DNA of 64,000 nucleotides from Calliopum simillimum (lineage: Eukaryota > Arthropoda > Insecta > Diptera > Lauxaniidae). The notes under the pieces are model-generated. The model ran no database searches and was not told the DNA's origin. It worked only from the letters and a program-made list of their open reading frames with translations. Below, piece by piece: positions 43,902-56,029 of the stretch. Every line of letters starts with the position of its first letter. Positions within the stretch are counted from its first letter, which is position 1. A program made the position numbers and the translations under genes. The stretch covers positions 26,651,964 to 26,715,963 of the forward strand of contig OX638370.1 in NCBI GenBank assembly GCA_951812925.1. Reading direction: 5' to 3'.

Positions 43902-44954
43902 GGGTAAACGTGAGAGATATGGCGCCCAAATTTATCCTTTGATTAATTTAAAACAAAAAAAAGTACTTCAAATAGAATAAAAGTTATTGCAAATACGATT
44001 TTTTCCATTTTAAAAAAATGCTATAAAGTGCCAAATCATCTGAGAGTATGGGTTATGTGGCACCATATCATGGGTGATTTGGCACCTTAGGTGGTTCTTG
44101 ACTTTTGTCGCCAGAGATGTTGCATCTTTTCGTACAAGATGTACGTGTTTCATGTGACCACATACGGCACATTACGCATTGGTTCCAATCATCTGGTTTA
44201 GTGGTTTGTACATAGTCTTCTCCACATCTAGCGCAGATTCATCTTGGAATAAAATATTTTCTTCAAATTCATTAGAATAATCACAACTAAGTAGTAAACA
44301 CTTTATATTGCTAATACCTCTTTTTTGGAACCACCATAGTAACGTTGCAATGGTTGTGTTTTCCGCTTCAAGTTTTCTTTTTCTGTTGGACTAAATAATA
44401 AGAATTCTCGCTGTTTATTTTCTTTTCTTCAGTTTAGTGTTTTTCGAAGTCATTAGTACAGGCGGGATATCACTGAACAAAATTTCTGCGGTGTGTCACT
44501 TGTATTCAAAGTTTTCACCAGTTCTTCTAAAATATTAGGGAAACCTCAAATTATCAGTTCATAATGAACTGCATGTCCTGACCTGACTAAAATTTGCGAT
44601 TCTGGAGTGACTGTAAATTCAAGCACTTCATATTTGTAATCCCAAATATCTTATGACATGCAAAGGGAGAAATGCGAACAGAACTATATCACCCTTAGTA
44701 TGGGGGTGCCATATCGCCCTTTCGGTATATACCGAGTAAAAATGCTACGAAACGCAAAAACATGTTTACTCGTGTTTGTCTTCATCCGTATACGAAATAA
44801 CATTCAATTATTTTAAGAATCTCACGCACTAGCAATTATTGCAACTAAAGTTGAGTTAAACTGTGTCCATATTTAAATGCTATGAAAGCTGCAATTATTG
44901 AAATTGATAGGGGTGCCATATCACCCGGGGGTGCCACATCTCCTGCTTTTATCC
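43902..44954 (-). mobile_element. pogo-like DNA transposon remnant
   Basis: Terminal inverted repeats start GGGTAAACGTGAGAGATATG (43902) and, in reverse, GGATAAAAGCAGGAGATGTG (44954). TA lies at both edges. Between them the minus strand around 44085-44235 encodes CARCGEDYVQTT...DDWNQCVMCRMWSHE, a PHD-like zinc-finger tail of the kind found at the C-terminus of insect pogo-like transposases. One Cys is replaced by Arg. I see no DDE core, so most of the gene is lost or scrambled. Confidence 0.6.
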
Positions 44955-44956
44955 TA

Positions 44957-45490
44957 TATGCAGTTCAGAGCCTACTGCGAAAAAATTTGAAAACAAGTTA
45001 TTGGATAAAATGTACCGATCGATTTGACATAAATTAAAGTTTAGATGCATTATTAACTATTTTTAGATTCTTTCGTAGTTTCCAGAGTGGACATGTCATT
45101 TTTTTCAAGAACTTTGTGTAGATCACATTTTTTTTTAATACAAGAAACTATAGTTTTAAAACAATCCAGTTTTTAGGTTTATCATCTGATCTTTTTACAC
45201 AAATGTGATTGTAACCATAATTCAATTCGTACTGTTTTTAACTTAATTGTAATATTATATAGCTTATAATATAAAAAATCATACATTAATTTTAGAGCTG
45301 CCAAAGAGATATTTTTTTTGACCTAAAATATTTTTAAAAGTACAGACCAGGTGGCATCATGGATCTTAAAAATTTCAATTCTGTCAAAAATAAAACAACA
45401 CTATTTTTAAAAACACAATAAGATACACAAAAGTTATAATAATAATTATATGTTTTATGTACAGATTTTTCTGTCTGATAAAAAATCAAG
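44957..45490. other. Spacer upstream of gene 5, partly shared with gene 4
   Basis: From about 45225 onward it matches 38440-38600 (TACTGTTTTTAACTTAATTG against TACTGTTTTTGACTTAATTT, GAGCTGCCAAA, and TTTTTTTTGACCTAAAATAT). This marks the left part of the gene 4/5 duplication. The rest is AT-rich without a gene. Confidence 0.5.
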
Positions 45491-45493
45491 TTG

Positions 45494-45572
45494 GGTCATT
45501 TAATTTAATTAGTTCATAATTTGAACATAAACCCTTCACTGCTCCCTACAAACTAAGTATGTCATTTCAGTT
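45494..45572 (+). promoter_or_regulatory. Conserved IR promoter block, gene 5
   Basis: GGTCATTTAATTTAATTAG and TTCATAATTTGAAC, then CATTTCAGTTCTAGCG with the A at 45569, 47 bases before the ATG. The leader is identical to gene 4 over most of its length. Confidence 0.6.
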
Positions 45573-45615
45573 CTAGCGCAAACAATCTCTCGTTAACACC
45601 GCTCACTAATACGTG

Positions 45616-47829
45616 ATGTCTTTTAAATACTTGGTTCTAGTAACTTCAATATATCTTGCCACAGTTGCATCTCAATTGCGAATGCAAGATCGACAAATGT
45701 ATTTGCTAACTAAAGTTGTGGAGAATCTCGCATTATTTTATGAGTTTGACAATTTTATAATATACCGCATGCAGAATCCTGGCAAAGGCCACACCCTTCA
45801 CTTAACACTATATGATGAAGCGAAATATTTTTCGCATGATCCCGGAAAGAATTTTCAACGCATTTTTACACAAAATAGACTAACGCCTATGATGATATTT
45901 TTCGTAGACCCAAGGAGATATGATAAGGAAACCATTCGTATTCCGAATTTGAGGAATATTTTGACAAATAAAAACTTGGCGATTGTTACACTGACAAACT
46001 TATTTAACAATGAACTGCGAGAACTCGTTGCCATCTCTTTGAGTGCCAGCATTCAGACGAAAATTATTTTTTTTCTTATGGGAAATGACTTGATTGAGAT
46101 CCCAAATATAGAACGCATGGAAAAAATGCGAAGTTTCTTCCTTTGGTGTTGGGCCAAAAATTTCTTGAATGTGATTTTAGTTTTTCAAAAAGATAATTTC
46201 ATTGATGTATCAGATTTTAAATTGGAGATATATACGTATACGCCTTTTCCCAAGCCCATTCAGTTGATATGCTTAACATCTATGCCTAATGCATCACAAT
46301 ATTTTACGCTAAAAACTATAGACGTGCAAGGTTATGAGTTTAAGACACCTGTGTCACCGGATAAGCCACATGTTTTCAAAGTAAGTAAAACTCGTGAGTG
46401 TTGGTGGTGGTCATTGTAATCAAAACGAAGCTTTTCATCGAAAAAATGGTTTCTTCGTGAATTATGGCACATTAAAACTGGTGAAATCCTGTGCTCTAAA
46501 TTGTCATATAAAATATTCTTATGAAATTCAGCATACGGATTATAACGCCACTTGAACCAAGCCCTTTGCTACCCTACTACTAATGACAGTCTCCAATACT
46601 TTTTAATCAATTTTAACTCAAAGTACTTTCTTTGTATAATTTTATTTTTTCAGGTGACTGATCCCAAAACTGGCAAAACTAGAATTTCTGGAAATACCGG
46701 TCGACTTTACGTGGAATTTGTGCATAAAATCAATGGCACATTTGTTGAGCTTCCTAGTGACGATAAACATGCTCAAAATAGTTTCACCAGAATGAAACAC
46801 ATGGTCAAGACTCTGAGGGAGGGACTCATTGATATTGGCATACATCCGTTCAGTTTCCTGGTAGTTCGACACATAGTTGGTAGTAATCCTATAACGAACT
46901 CTAATTCGTGTGTGATATTACCTGTTGTACCAGAAATGGATCGCGCATACTACATACCCTACACTTTTAATACCACCATTTGGCTGTATTTACTACTAAC
47001 ATTTCTACTTTTCGTACCATTACACATGATTGGATACTATCAACGATTTCAGCGTGTTAACCCTGATGTTGCATTTGGAGTTACACTCACTGGCATGCTG
47101 AATTTACCAACAAGTTTCATGTTGCAAGATCACTTAAGCGATGGCATGATAACTCAACGTCTCGTACAAATTTCACTAACAATCACCGGTTTAATTTTCA
47201 CCCAAATGTATGTCACCTCACTGACTTCGCTGCTGAGTACCACCATATACGGACAACAATTGGAGACCCTAGAGGACTTAAGTGCCGCCAATATAACTCT
47301 TATGGTACTGGATCATCAATATGCAATTTATTTGAACTCAAATATATTACCAACGAATTTTAGTTCAAATGTGATTATACGAGATTTTGAAACGATTGCA
47401 CGTCATCAGGCCTCGTTGAATGCGTCGTTTGGTTATATTGTCTTCCAGGAAGAGTGGAAAGTAATGCGTCGCTTGCAAGCGAGCCTATGGAAGCCGGTTT
47501 TTAGAATCGCCTCGAAGCTTTGTATACCAAATGTTTACCTCGCATTGCCAACAAAATTTAATTCTCCATTTTATGAGCCCCTCAAAATGTTTACACTATG
47601 GGCCCAAGCTGGTGGTTTGGACAGTAAATGGAGTGACATGGTTTATTCAGATATTCAACAGAGTAGTATGACTAATCTTGTGGATAATTTAGAGCGTCCA
47701 GCAGCGATTACATTGGAACATTTAATGATACTTTGGTATATTTGGGGTGGAGGCATATTGTTGGCTTTAACTGTATTTTGTGCAGAGTTATGCTTTACGA
47801 GGAAGTTATCCATGAAACATAAATGTTGA
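45616..47829 (+). CDS. Divergent ionotropic receptor (IR), gene 5
   Basis: Exon 1 is 45616-46380 (255 codons, donor GTAAGT). Exon 2 is 46654-47829 (391 codons, after TTTTTTCAG). The protein is 646 aa with the C-tail ending SMKHKC, as in gene 3. The signal peptide is identical to gene 4. Exon 2 begins VTDPKTGKTRISGN. M1, pore loop (DVAFGVTLTGMLNLP), M3 (MYVTSLTSLLSTT then YGQQLETLEDL) and the final membrane segment are intact. Exon 1 pairs with gene 4, but the C-tail and end of exon 2 (TNLVDNLERPA) pair with gene 3. The gene is therefore mosaic in its relationships. The intron is 273 bases. Confidence 0.85.
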
Positions 47830-48287
47830 ATTAAAGCAAAACTAAAAGAGTTGTGTGTATAGTGTTCATGAAATGTCATGAGAAAATATTATTAAGTCAG
47901 GACAATGAAAACAATTTGAATATTTGGTAATTATTAACAAATGATTGGTATGTATACTTGAAATGAGCAACTTAGTATTTAATAATATTAATCATGTTTT
48001 CATTGGTTAATTGCTCTAACTGCTTATAGTTGTATCAATATTTTTAAGCTTTTACAAAGATTTCTTTAATGTTAACCCCCATTTGTTAACAATAACCAAA
48101 TACATAATTTGAAGGAATTTATATTTATTTAATTGTATTAAAAGTGCAAAGCAAAGCTCTTTCTTAAGTTATTTTAAATAAATGATTTTAATTAAGAACA
48201 AATTTATTTATTTTCAAATTGAAAATTTGTGAGCTACTGCAATTAAGGCTTAGAATTTTGTCCCATCTAATTATCATTATTTGGTTT
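47830..48287. other. Downstream flank of gene 5
   Basis: Related to the flanks of genes 3, 4 and 7 (AAAAGAGTTGT then TTCATGA and TATTATTAAGTCAG). A candidate poly(A) signal AATAAA lies near 48177. No gene. Confidence 0.45.
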
Positions 48288-48948
48288 TAATACCCTACAC
48301 TCAGGGTATATTCACTTTGTCCTTCCGTTTGTAACACAGAGAAGGAGGCATGTCAGGTATAGAAAAGTATATACTTATGTACTTGATAAGCGTCACCTCC
48401 TGAGTCGATATAGCCATGTCCGTCTGTCTGTCTGTCTGGCTGGCTGGCTGTGTGTTTAAATACACTTTTTGGGAAAACTGAGCAAGATAACTGAATGAAC
48501 TTTGGTACACTGCCTCCGTCGTCAAAGTTAGCTCGGGAGATTGAAAATAAGTGAAATCGGTCAATGGACACGCTTACCGCTCATACAAAAAATATATTCA
48601 AAATGCAATTTAAGGAGTATTTTTCACGACAATGCAATCAAAATACACATAAATAATGCAAATTGTATGCGCAAGCTCTGAAAATAAACTGAGTAATTTC
48701 AAACAAGAGGGCGTGGCACCTCCCATGTAAGCAAAAGTTTCAAAATGCTATACTGAAAGAGTTTTTTGAGATAATCCAACTAAATTTCTTTCAAATAATA
48801 AAGACTATAAATGCACGCTCTAAGCTAAAATTAGACGAACTCAGATAAGAGGGCGTGGCACCTACCATATAAGCAAAATTTTCAAAAACCTGCAGTGTAG
48901 GGTATTTATTTTTTGGCCAGTCCAAAAGTTACACCCTTACTAGTTTCT
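48288..48948 (+). mobile_element. mini-me element, copy C
   Basis: TACCCTACACTCAGGGTATA start, GAGTCGATATAGCCATGTCC core, and a short GTCT then CTGG tract at 48421-48449. The 3' end is TAGGGTATTTATTTTTTGGC and ACCCTTACTAGTTT. It is shorter than copies A and B because the internal GAGGGCGTGGCACC units are fewer. Confidence 0.8.
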
Positions 48949-49098
48949 TTTAATCTTTGAATCAAATGATTTGACACTGCACATAAGATGAAATTTTAGA
49001 TAGAACTGAATTTGATTTTATTTTTAGCATATTGAGATGTATTGTCGAATTTTGCACCAATTATATTATTATTTTTATAACTATTAAAACAATGAATT

Positions 49099-51682
49099 AC
49101 ACAGGTTTACAAAAAAAAAAAAATGTCATGGCGTTTTGACCAGACTATGTGTTTCCTATGGACTTTAAGTTCCTGAATCCAAATCCAGGGTCCGTTTTTT
49201 TCCAGAACGTCTGAGAAAAAAGATTTCAAGGTCATGTGGAGGTCAAAATGGTCATGTGTCGTTTAGTGATAAATTCGCTAAAGTTCTGAAACTAATTTTA
49301 TATCATTGAATTTTTAGTCTTTAAAAAGAATATGTGATTAAAAAGGGTCTCTCGGATCTAGTTTCGGAGATATAGCTATCGGAAGATCCGGATATGTCTT
49401 CTATAAAAACCGCTATATGTTGGGAACCCCTGGATGGCTTTGAAAAATATTGGTGTCATATGAAAGGTATTTTGTTGTTGTTGTTGATGTAATTGTTGTT
49501 GTAATTGATAAATTTCAAAAAATTTCAAAAAAGGTCATACCTCCAAAACTATGAATCCAATTGAAAATATAAGCACAACATTTCTATAGGTTGTCAAAAT
49601 ACCTTTCATACGACACCAATATTTCTCAAATCTATCCAGGGGTTCCCAACTTATAGCAGTTTTCATAGAAAATATATCCGGATCTTCCGATGGCTATATC
49701 TCCGAAACTATGTCCGGGATACCGTTTTTGATCACATATTCTTTTTAAGGACTAAGAATTCAATGATAAAAAATTAGTTTCAGAATTTTAGCGAATTTAT
49801 CACTAAACGACACACAGTGATGCGATTAGTACATGCTAGACGGAAAAAACTATTTTTTTTTGCAGTTTTTTATGTTTTAGGTATGGAAAAGTACAAAAAA
49901 AATTATTTCAGAATTTTTGGACAAGTGGGTGTGGCACCTCCCATACAACTTATTTACATTTTGGGCTATATCTTAAAAACGGAACAACCTATGGTTACAA
50001 AATTTTAAGTGTATGGATTTTATGTAGCTTCTTAATTGTATAAAAAATTTCAGCACGATTGGACAAGTGGGCGTGGTACCTCCAATACAACTGAAATATA
50101 AATTGCACCATAACTAACGAAAAAATCTGCAATAACGAAATTTTAAGTAGACGTGTAATATTTGATTTCTAAGGCACTAATAATATTAATAATATTAATA
50201 TAATAAATAATATGAGTGTAATAAATAATATTAATATAATAATAAAGCTTAGCAAGTATCGGTGATGATATTTGATAGTTTTGGAGGAAACCTTTTTACT
50301 CTTCAGAAAGTACTTTTTCGGTTGCGAGAGTACTTTTTAATAGCACGATTAAATAAGCTTTTGTTTTGTTGCTGACGCAAATATATATTTCAGTTTTATT
50401 ACATAAAAAAAATAACAAAAAAAATAAACAAAGGATTTAAAAAAAAAAAAATATTTGAGGATTTATTGATTTTTTTTTCTGTGTATTAACATAACGTGTT
50501 GTGTTAGTTATGTTACCCGGATTAGAGCTCAAAGTAATGAAATTACCCAAAAACCATTCATAATATTTAGAAAAACTACTCGGAACCTGGATTTGAAATT
50601 TAATTTAATAGCATTTTTAGGACAATCAAATAGGTTGAAACAAAAAAAAAAAAAAAATACAATGCCAAGTTTGCGCACTTAGGCACTCCTAGTGCTTAAA
50701 GTAGACATAATACTCTTTTGAAAAACAAAAGTTTGGTGAAAATATCAAGTGGCCTTTTTTTTTTAATTACCAAAATATTTACCCAAATTTTTCGTTTTTA
50801 AGAGTAATTTACACTTCTTTAAAATAGGTTTTTTTATTTCGTGTATTTTTTTTTTTTTTTTTTTCAGTGCAAAAATATTCTGTGTTATATTACAAATATT
50901 TAACTCCCATAAAAGGTCTCATCGACTTAAAATTTTATATATTTCAGACAATACGGTCAGAGCCTAATTAATACAGTAATATTTAGTACCATTATATAGA
51001 TTAAGAAAAAAACTCAAATGTAAATTTGCGCACTTAGGCATTCCCAGGGCTCAAAGGAGACATAACACTGAATAAATACAGAAAGTTTGGTAGAAATATG
51101 GAGTGGCCTATTTTTTTTTTTTCCAAAATGTTTTGCAGAATTTGGCTTTTTTTCACATTTATCTCCCTAAATTCTATTCTATAGCACCAACATTTTAAAA
51201 GATTTGGTTTTGAATTTATAATATTTCCATAAAAAATATCTTGGCCGTAATGTGTGCCGATTTTCAACTCTTTCCGATATTGGGAAGTATTAAAAAAGAA
51301 TTGTGAAAATAGCAACTAATTTCATGGACACAAATTTGTAAAGCATAATTTTTTAGGCCAACTTTGATGATTTTTGGTATTTTATGTAGAAAGCGGAGGT
51401 AAGAAAAAAAATTACTTATGAGCTAATTATATATTTTCTGATATTTTTTCATATTCGGAATGTAAAAATTCGATTTCGAGTTTTTTCCGTCGAGGTTGTA
51501 CTGATCGCATCACTGTGCGACACTTGAACCCCATTTTGACCTCCATATGACCTTGAAATCTTTTTTCTCAGACGTTCTGGAAAAAAACGGACCCCGGATT
51601 CAGATTCAGGACGTCAAAGTCCCTAGGAAACACATAGTCTGGTCAAAACGCCATGACATTTTTGTTTTTTGTAAACCTGTGT
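49099..51682. repeat. Long inverted repeat (foldback-like element) 4, right arm interrupted
   Basis: The ends ACACAGGTTTAC (49099) and GTAAACCTGTGT (ending 51682) are reverse complements. The left arm runs to about 49480. The right arm runs from about 49560 to 49812 and then continues at 51523, after a 1.7-kb insertion. Examples are ATGTCATGGCGTTTTGACC against GGTCAAAACGCCATGACAT, TTTAGTGATAAATTCGC against GCGAATTTATCACTAAA, and GATCCGGATATGTCTTC against its partner near 49675. Several GTTGTT units lie at the loop (49471-49505). No gene. Confidence 0.85.
49813..51517. mobile_element. Non-autonomous Transib-like DNA transposon
   Basis: It is 1705 bp, bounded by inverted repeats of about 38 bp starting CACAGTGATGCGAT on both ends (right end ATCGCATCACTGTG at 51504-51517). 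It is flanked by the 5-bp direct repeat CGACA (49808-49812, 51518-51522). Removing it restores a continuous arm of foldback 4. A CAC-starting terminus plus a CG-containing 5-bp duplication is characteristic of Transib. The first seven bases equal the vertebrate V(D)J heptamer CACAGTG. The interior is AT-rich with several T/A runs, contains GTGTGGCACCTCCCATACAA-type phrases near 49930 and 50070, and no transposase. Confidence 0.7.
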
Positions 51683-53449
51683 TATTGATATAAAAGAAAA
51701 CCCCGGTGGTTAAAATATAATTGTTGGGAGGAGTTAGGTCTGGCAACACTGCTAGTTGACAGCTATCAGTTGTTTCTGAAACAGCTGTTTGACTGAGCTG
51801 ATGCTTTATAACATAAGTGTTAATCAGGGATGATATTTGTAGTGGAATCGTACTTTTTTTGGTACTATTGACTTTACAAAAGTACTGAAGTACTTTCGCC
51901 TAGAAAAAGTCCTTTCGTAATTTTTTGTGTAATTAGTATGTAAACTTGCTATAGCAATTCACAAAATACTTCACTGGGATTTCTTCTTCAAACGTACGGA
52001 GAATATTTTCTGAATAAAACTTGATAAAAACTAGATGTCAAAATCGTGTGGCGGTATCTACGTGCTCAGCTTTGATCCAAGTTAAAGACTTAATTAAGTC
52101 AACAAGTTGTTGTTGTTATAACTTGGATATTGGTACTGAGATTTTAAGAACAAGTTTACACAAAGTTATCAAATACTCAACCATCGGAAGAAGAATTATT
52201 AGAGTACTTTTAGCCAAAATATCTATATCAAAATTAGACAGTTTTGCATAATTTTAGTCATAAATATAAACTTCGAATATGCTTTTTTGGCTATTCGTAA
52301 GTTTCGAGTTAGGTTGTTTTGTCAAAAGCCCACAGATAGAAAACATAACTTTGTACATTTATTGATTTGGGTGCAGGATACACTAGTGTTTAAAATAAGG
52401 ATATTTTCTAATCACGAAAGTGATTTTTTGGATTTCTTGATTCACGATTTTGTGCTTCATTAACCCTTACGAGTATTTTATTTATAGTTATTCGCAACGT
52501 TCGCCAAACTTCGACATCAAATATTTCAGTATTTTGTTTTTTTGTTTGAAAATGAACTGAGGATTAATTTTTCAAAAAGGCGTAAAACCATGTTAAACAA
52601 ATTTTCAGTAATGAGAAGAAACTTTTAGGGGCTGTTTACAATAACTTTTTTTTTTAATGTCTCCAGTGTTATAGCAAAATGACCAAAGATTCTAATCCCT
52701 TCAACATTTTTATTATGTAAAAAACATTTGGAAATAAGCCCTTTTGTTTGGAAATTTTTGTAATTCACTCTTATTTCACCATTTGGAAATTTAAGCTGCT
52801 ATCTATAGGCATGGTATGTAAGCCCCTATATAGCCTGGGGCATATAAAAAATATTAAGGGTTTCTTCGGCGACTATTCGAAATACGCCTTTTTGTATCAA
52901 ACTTTCTATAAAATTATATGGAAATAAGCCCTTTTGTTCCGAAATGCGACTTTTGATCACAATTTTATCTTGGAAAAATGCATTATTTGTGATGAATTTT
53001 GAACTAGAGGATGCATTTAGCATGGTAATGCAGATGGCATTCTTAGGTTTATTCAATGTCGGAAGTGGTTTTCGTCCTTTTAAAAAATCACTCCTCAACT
53101 TTATTCAAGTAAATAGTTAAATTTTTTATATGTAATACAATTGAATTTAGACTTATTTAATTTGAGAAGCAAATTCAAAATCAACTTGCTATATAATAAT
53201 ATATTTGAATAGAAATAAACAGTCCTTCTCATCGAATAATGCGCGGGTGAAGCGAATAAATTTACTATGCACAATGTTTCTTTTCTATATTTCATGTACT
53301 TATACAAGGCCGCAAAAACAAAAAGTACCCAAAGTACTATTGGCTTTTAAAAAAAAAGTACTATTGGAGAAGTGCGAATATCATGCCTGGTGTTAATGAT
53401 CAGGTTTCAGCAGTCAATCGGCAGCCAGCATTTAGCACGGTGAGTCAGC
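51683..53449. other. AT-rich spacer, no supported gene
   Basis: Short frames only. A GGAAATAAGCCCTTTTGTT phrase occurs twice (about 52729 and 52919), as does a TAAGCCC-related phrase near 52821. I see no domain in the 90-codon minus frame at 52826-53098. Confidence 0.4.
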
Positions 53450-55790
53450 TCTGTGGTTAGCTAGTAGTGTAAGAAGTAGATGTAGAAAACCAATTCTATG
53501 GGAAACGCCGGAGTTGGTCATAAAAGACTAAGGGTAGACTGTAATTTTGGGATCATAGGGAATAACCAGATAGATAGAGCGAGCTAGCAATAGGTATTAG
53601 GCAGTAGCGTAGTTGGATAAAATTTCTATAGGCAACGCCGCGACTGGTAGAACAAGGAGGTGATCGTGAGTAGGTGGGGGATAGTGAAAGTTAGAGCGCC
53701 CACAAGATATATGAAATGTGCAAAGTTGTGAATTTGTTTGCTCCCCGTCCATTTCCTGAAATTAGAGGTCAAAAAAATAAGATCTCAAAAAAAAATTAGG
53801 AATCGGTAGTGGAAAAAACCCAGCCGGTTTTCGATTTAAGGTCAAAAAATTGATTAAAAAAAGGCAAGTCAATTCGACTGCCCGATACTTCGGAACTATT
53901 AATTTTTTCGTAATCTTCATAAGACAACTTTTGTAGAGAATGACTAGGTCAACATTATCTTCTAAGAAAGTTTTGGTCCAAAAATTAAACTTGTTGCTGT
54001 TTCGATACAAAAATTTAAATTTTCTAGGAAAATTTTCATGTTTTTTTTGCTATAAATTGGTTTTTTGTAATTTTTAAAGGGCGGAATAATTGTTCTGGAA
54101 TTCTTATGTTGTAGGAATTTAAATTTTGAATAATTTAAAAAAAAATTGATCTAAAAATATTAAGTTTTAAGGTATGGTCCCGGTCTCAAAGTTTGGAAAA
54201 AAATGAAGTATTTCAGTTTTCTTCTTTTAATCGCTTTTTTATGGGAAGCAAAAAAATGTATTGCTAGTTATTATTAAATGCATCATTTAGAACTGCTTTT
54301 TGCCTTCAAAATGAGTTATAAAATGTGGTCTTGTATGATTTTTCTTTAAAAAGTTATGACCATTTTAAAATGACATCATGAAAGTTAAAAATCATGTATG
54401 GATTTTCTATAGCAATTGCCATGTTACTATATCTTTTATAATGTTTTTTTAAAATGGTCATAACTTTTTAAAGAAAAATCATACAAGACCACTTCATAGC
54501 TCATTATGAAGAAGAAGAACAGTTCTAAATGATGCATTTAATGAAAAAGACCAAAACGATTTCAGGTGGGTCCTATATGACCTTGAAAATCGTGTTTTTT
54601 AAACATTAGGGGTAAGATATCTCACAAACCATAAGAGATACAGCAATTTTGCTTCCAGTTCCGGATTAAACATCAATTAATAAATCTAAAATGACTATTT
54701 TGGTTTTGGTTTGTAGTGGTTTTTTTCAAAATACCATTTTCCGACCTCATTTTAAAAATTATTCGATGAACCAAATTTAAAAACTTTTTTTTCTTATTCA
54801 GTAAATGCGCACGTGTAATTTAACATCTTTGTGCTGTTCACGACAACTTGATTTAAATTTTTTAATGGGCTGCGTGCACGAAATTCGGAACTTTCGTTAA
54901 TCTCTGCTGGAACAGCCCAAAAACGCACTTAAACGAAAAATAATGCTGTTTTCGTGTTCAGCAACCTTAAATTAGTTTAGAAAATATAAATACCAAAAAG
55001 GTTTCTTATTAAATTAAAAATAAAGAAGAAAAAAATAAAAAAATACATTTTTTCTTAACTTTGAAACGAGCTCTTTTTCTTAAAAACTGATATTTTTTAT
55101 TATTTTTTTTTTTAAATTAATCAACATTTAATTCCCTACAACATAAGAATTCTAGAACAAATATTCCGCCCTTTGAAAATTACAAAAAACCAATTTATAG
55201 CAAAAAAGACATGAAAATTTTCTCAAAAAGTTAAAATTTTTGTACCGAAACAGCAATAAGTTTAATTTTTGGACCAAAACTTTCTTAGAGGATAATGTTG
55301 ACCTAGTCATTCTCTACAAAAGTTGTCTTATAAAGATTACGAAAAAAATAATAGTTTCGAAGTATCGGACAGTCAAAGTGACTTGCCTTTTTTTAGTCAA
55401 TTTTTCGACCTTTGATCGAAAACCGGCTGGGTTTTTTCCACTACCGATTCCTAATTTTTTTTTGAGATCTTATTTTTTTGACCTCTAATTTCAGGAAATG
55501 GACGGGGAGCAAACAAATTCACAATTTCGCACATATGGGCGCTCTAGTGAAAGTGCTAGGTAGTAGTGTAGTTGGATGTTTGTAATCTGGCAATAAAATT
55601 CCTATAGGCAACGCCGGAAGTGGTAGAATCAGTGGCAGACGTATGAAGGAGGGAAGATAGTGACAAGTAACGGGAAAGGGGGGTACAAAACTCTCGCTTT
55701 TATTCGGCAACGCCGGTAGTTGTGTGAATAGGTGCAGCAGCAGACCTAGTTACACGGAAGAATAGGCAACGCAGGGAACGGAGGCATGTC
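53450..55790. repeat. Degenerate repeat of GGCAACGCCGG units, split by foldback 5
   Basis: Five related units carry (TAT)(A/G)GGCAACGCCGG-like cores at about 53500 (GGAAACGCCGGAGTTGGT), 53630, 55606, 55707 and 55764. Two of them share GTAGTTGGAT upstream and AGTGGTAGAA/ACTGGTAGAA downstream. The units are G-rich compared with their surroundings. Foldback 5 (53692-55546) has inserted among them. Confidence 0.5.
53692..55546. mobile_element. hAT-like non-autonomous foldback element 5
   Basis: The ends TAGAGCGCCCA and TGGGCGCTCTA are flanked by the 8-bp direct repeat GTGAAAGT (53684-53691, 55547-55554). That fits hAT-type insertion and a TAGNG-type terminus. Arms of about 470 bp are close reverse complements, so mirrored 82-codon frames at 53762-54010 (minus) and 55240-55488 (plus) arise by symmetry. 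Inside is a second inverted repeat (about 54275-54375 against 54450-54545, TTTCTTTAAAAAGTTATGAC and reverse). Near 54950-54990 a piece resembles foldback 3. No transposase is present. Confidence 0.75.
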
Positions 55791-56029
55791 GGTGAGCAAG
55801 GAATATAGGAAGGATCGCGATGCAAGCCGACAACAAGGGTGACGCCATTTTGATATAATCAAGGAGGTTTTTGTAAGAAATTAATAAAAAAATGATAATG
55901 TTCTCGAAAGGCGACTGCTGTGGTTTTACTTAACCCTTGAAAAAATATATAATTTTTTGGAACGAATCCTGGCAACCGGCGAGCCCAAGCTCCAGCTGAA
56001 GAAAGTTTTGTTACAAAGTCCTGAAAGAA

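Noticed and set aside
53762..55488. Two nearly identical 82-codon proteins on opposite strands, possible paralogous genes
   Set aside because: They are mirror images produced by the arms of foldback 5; no start context, domain or flanking gene structure supports coding.
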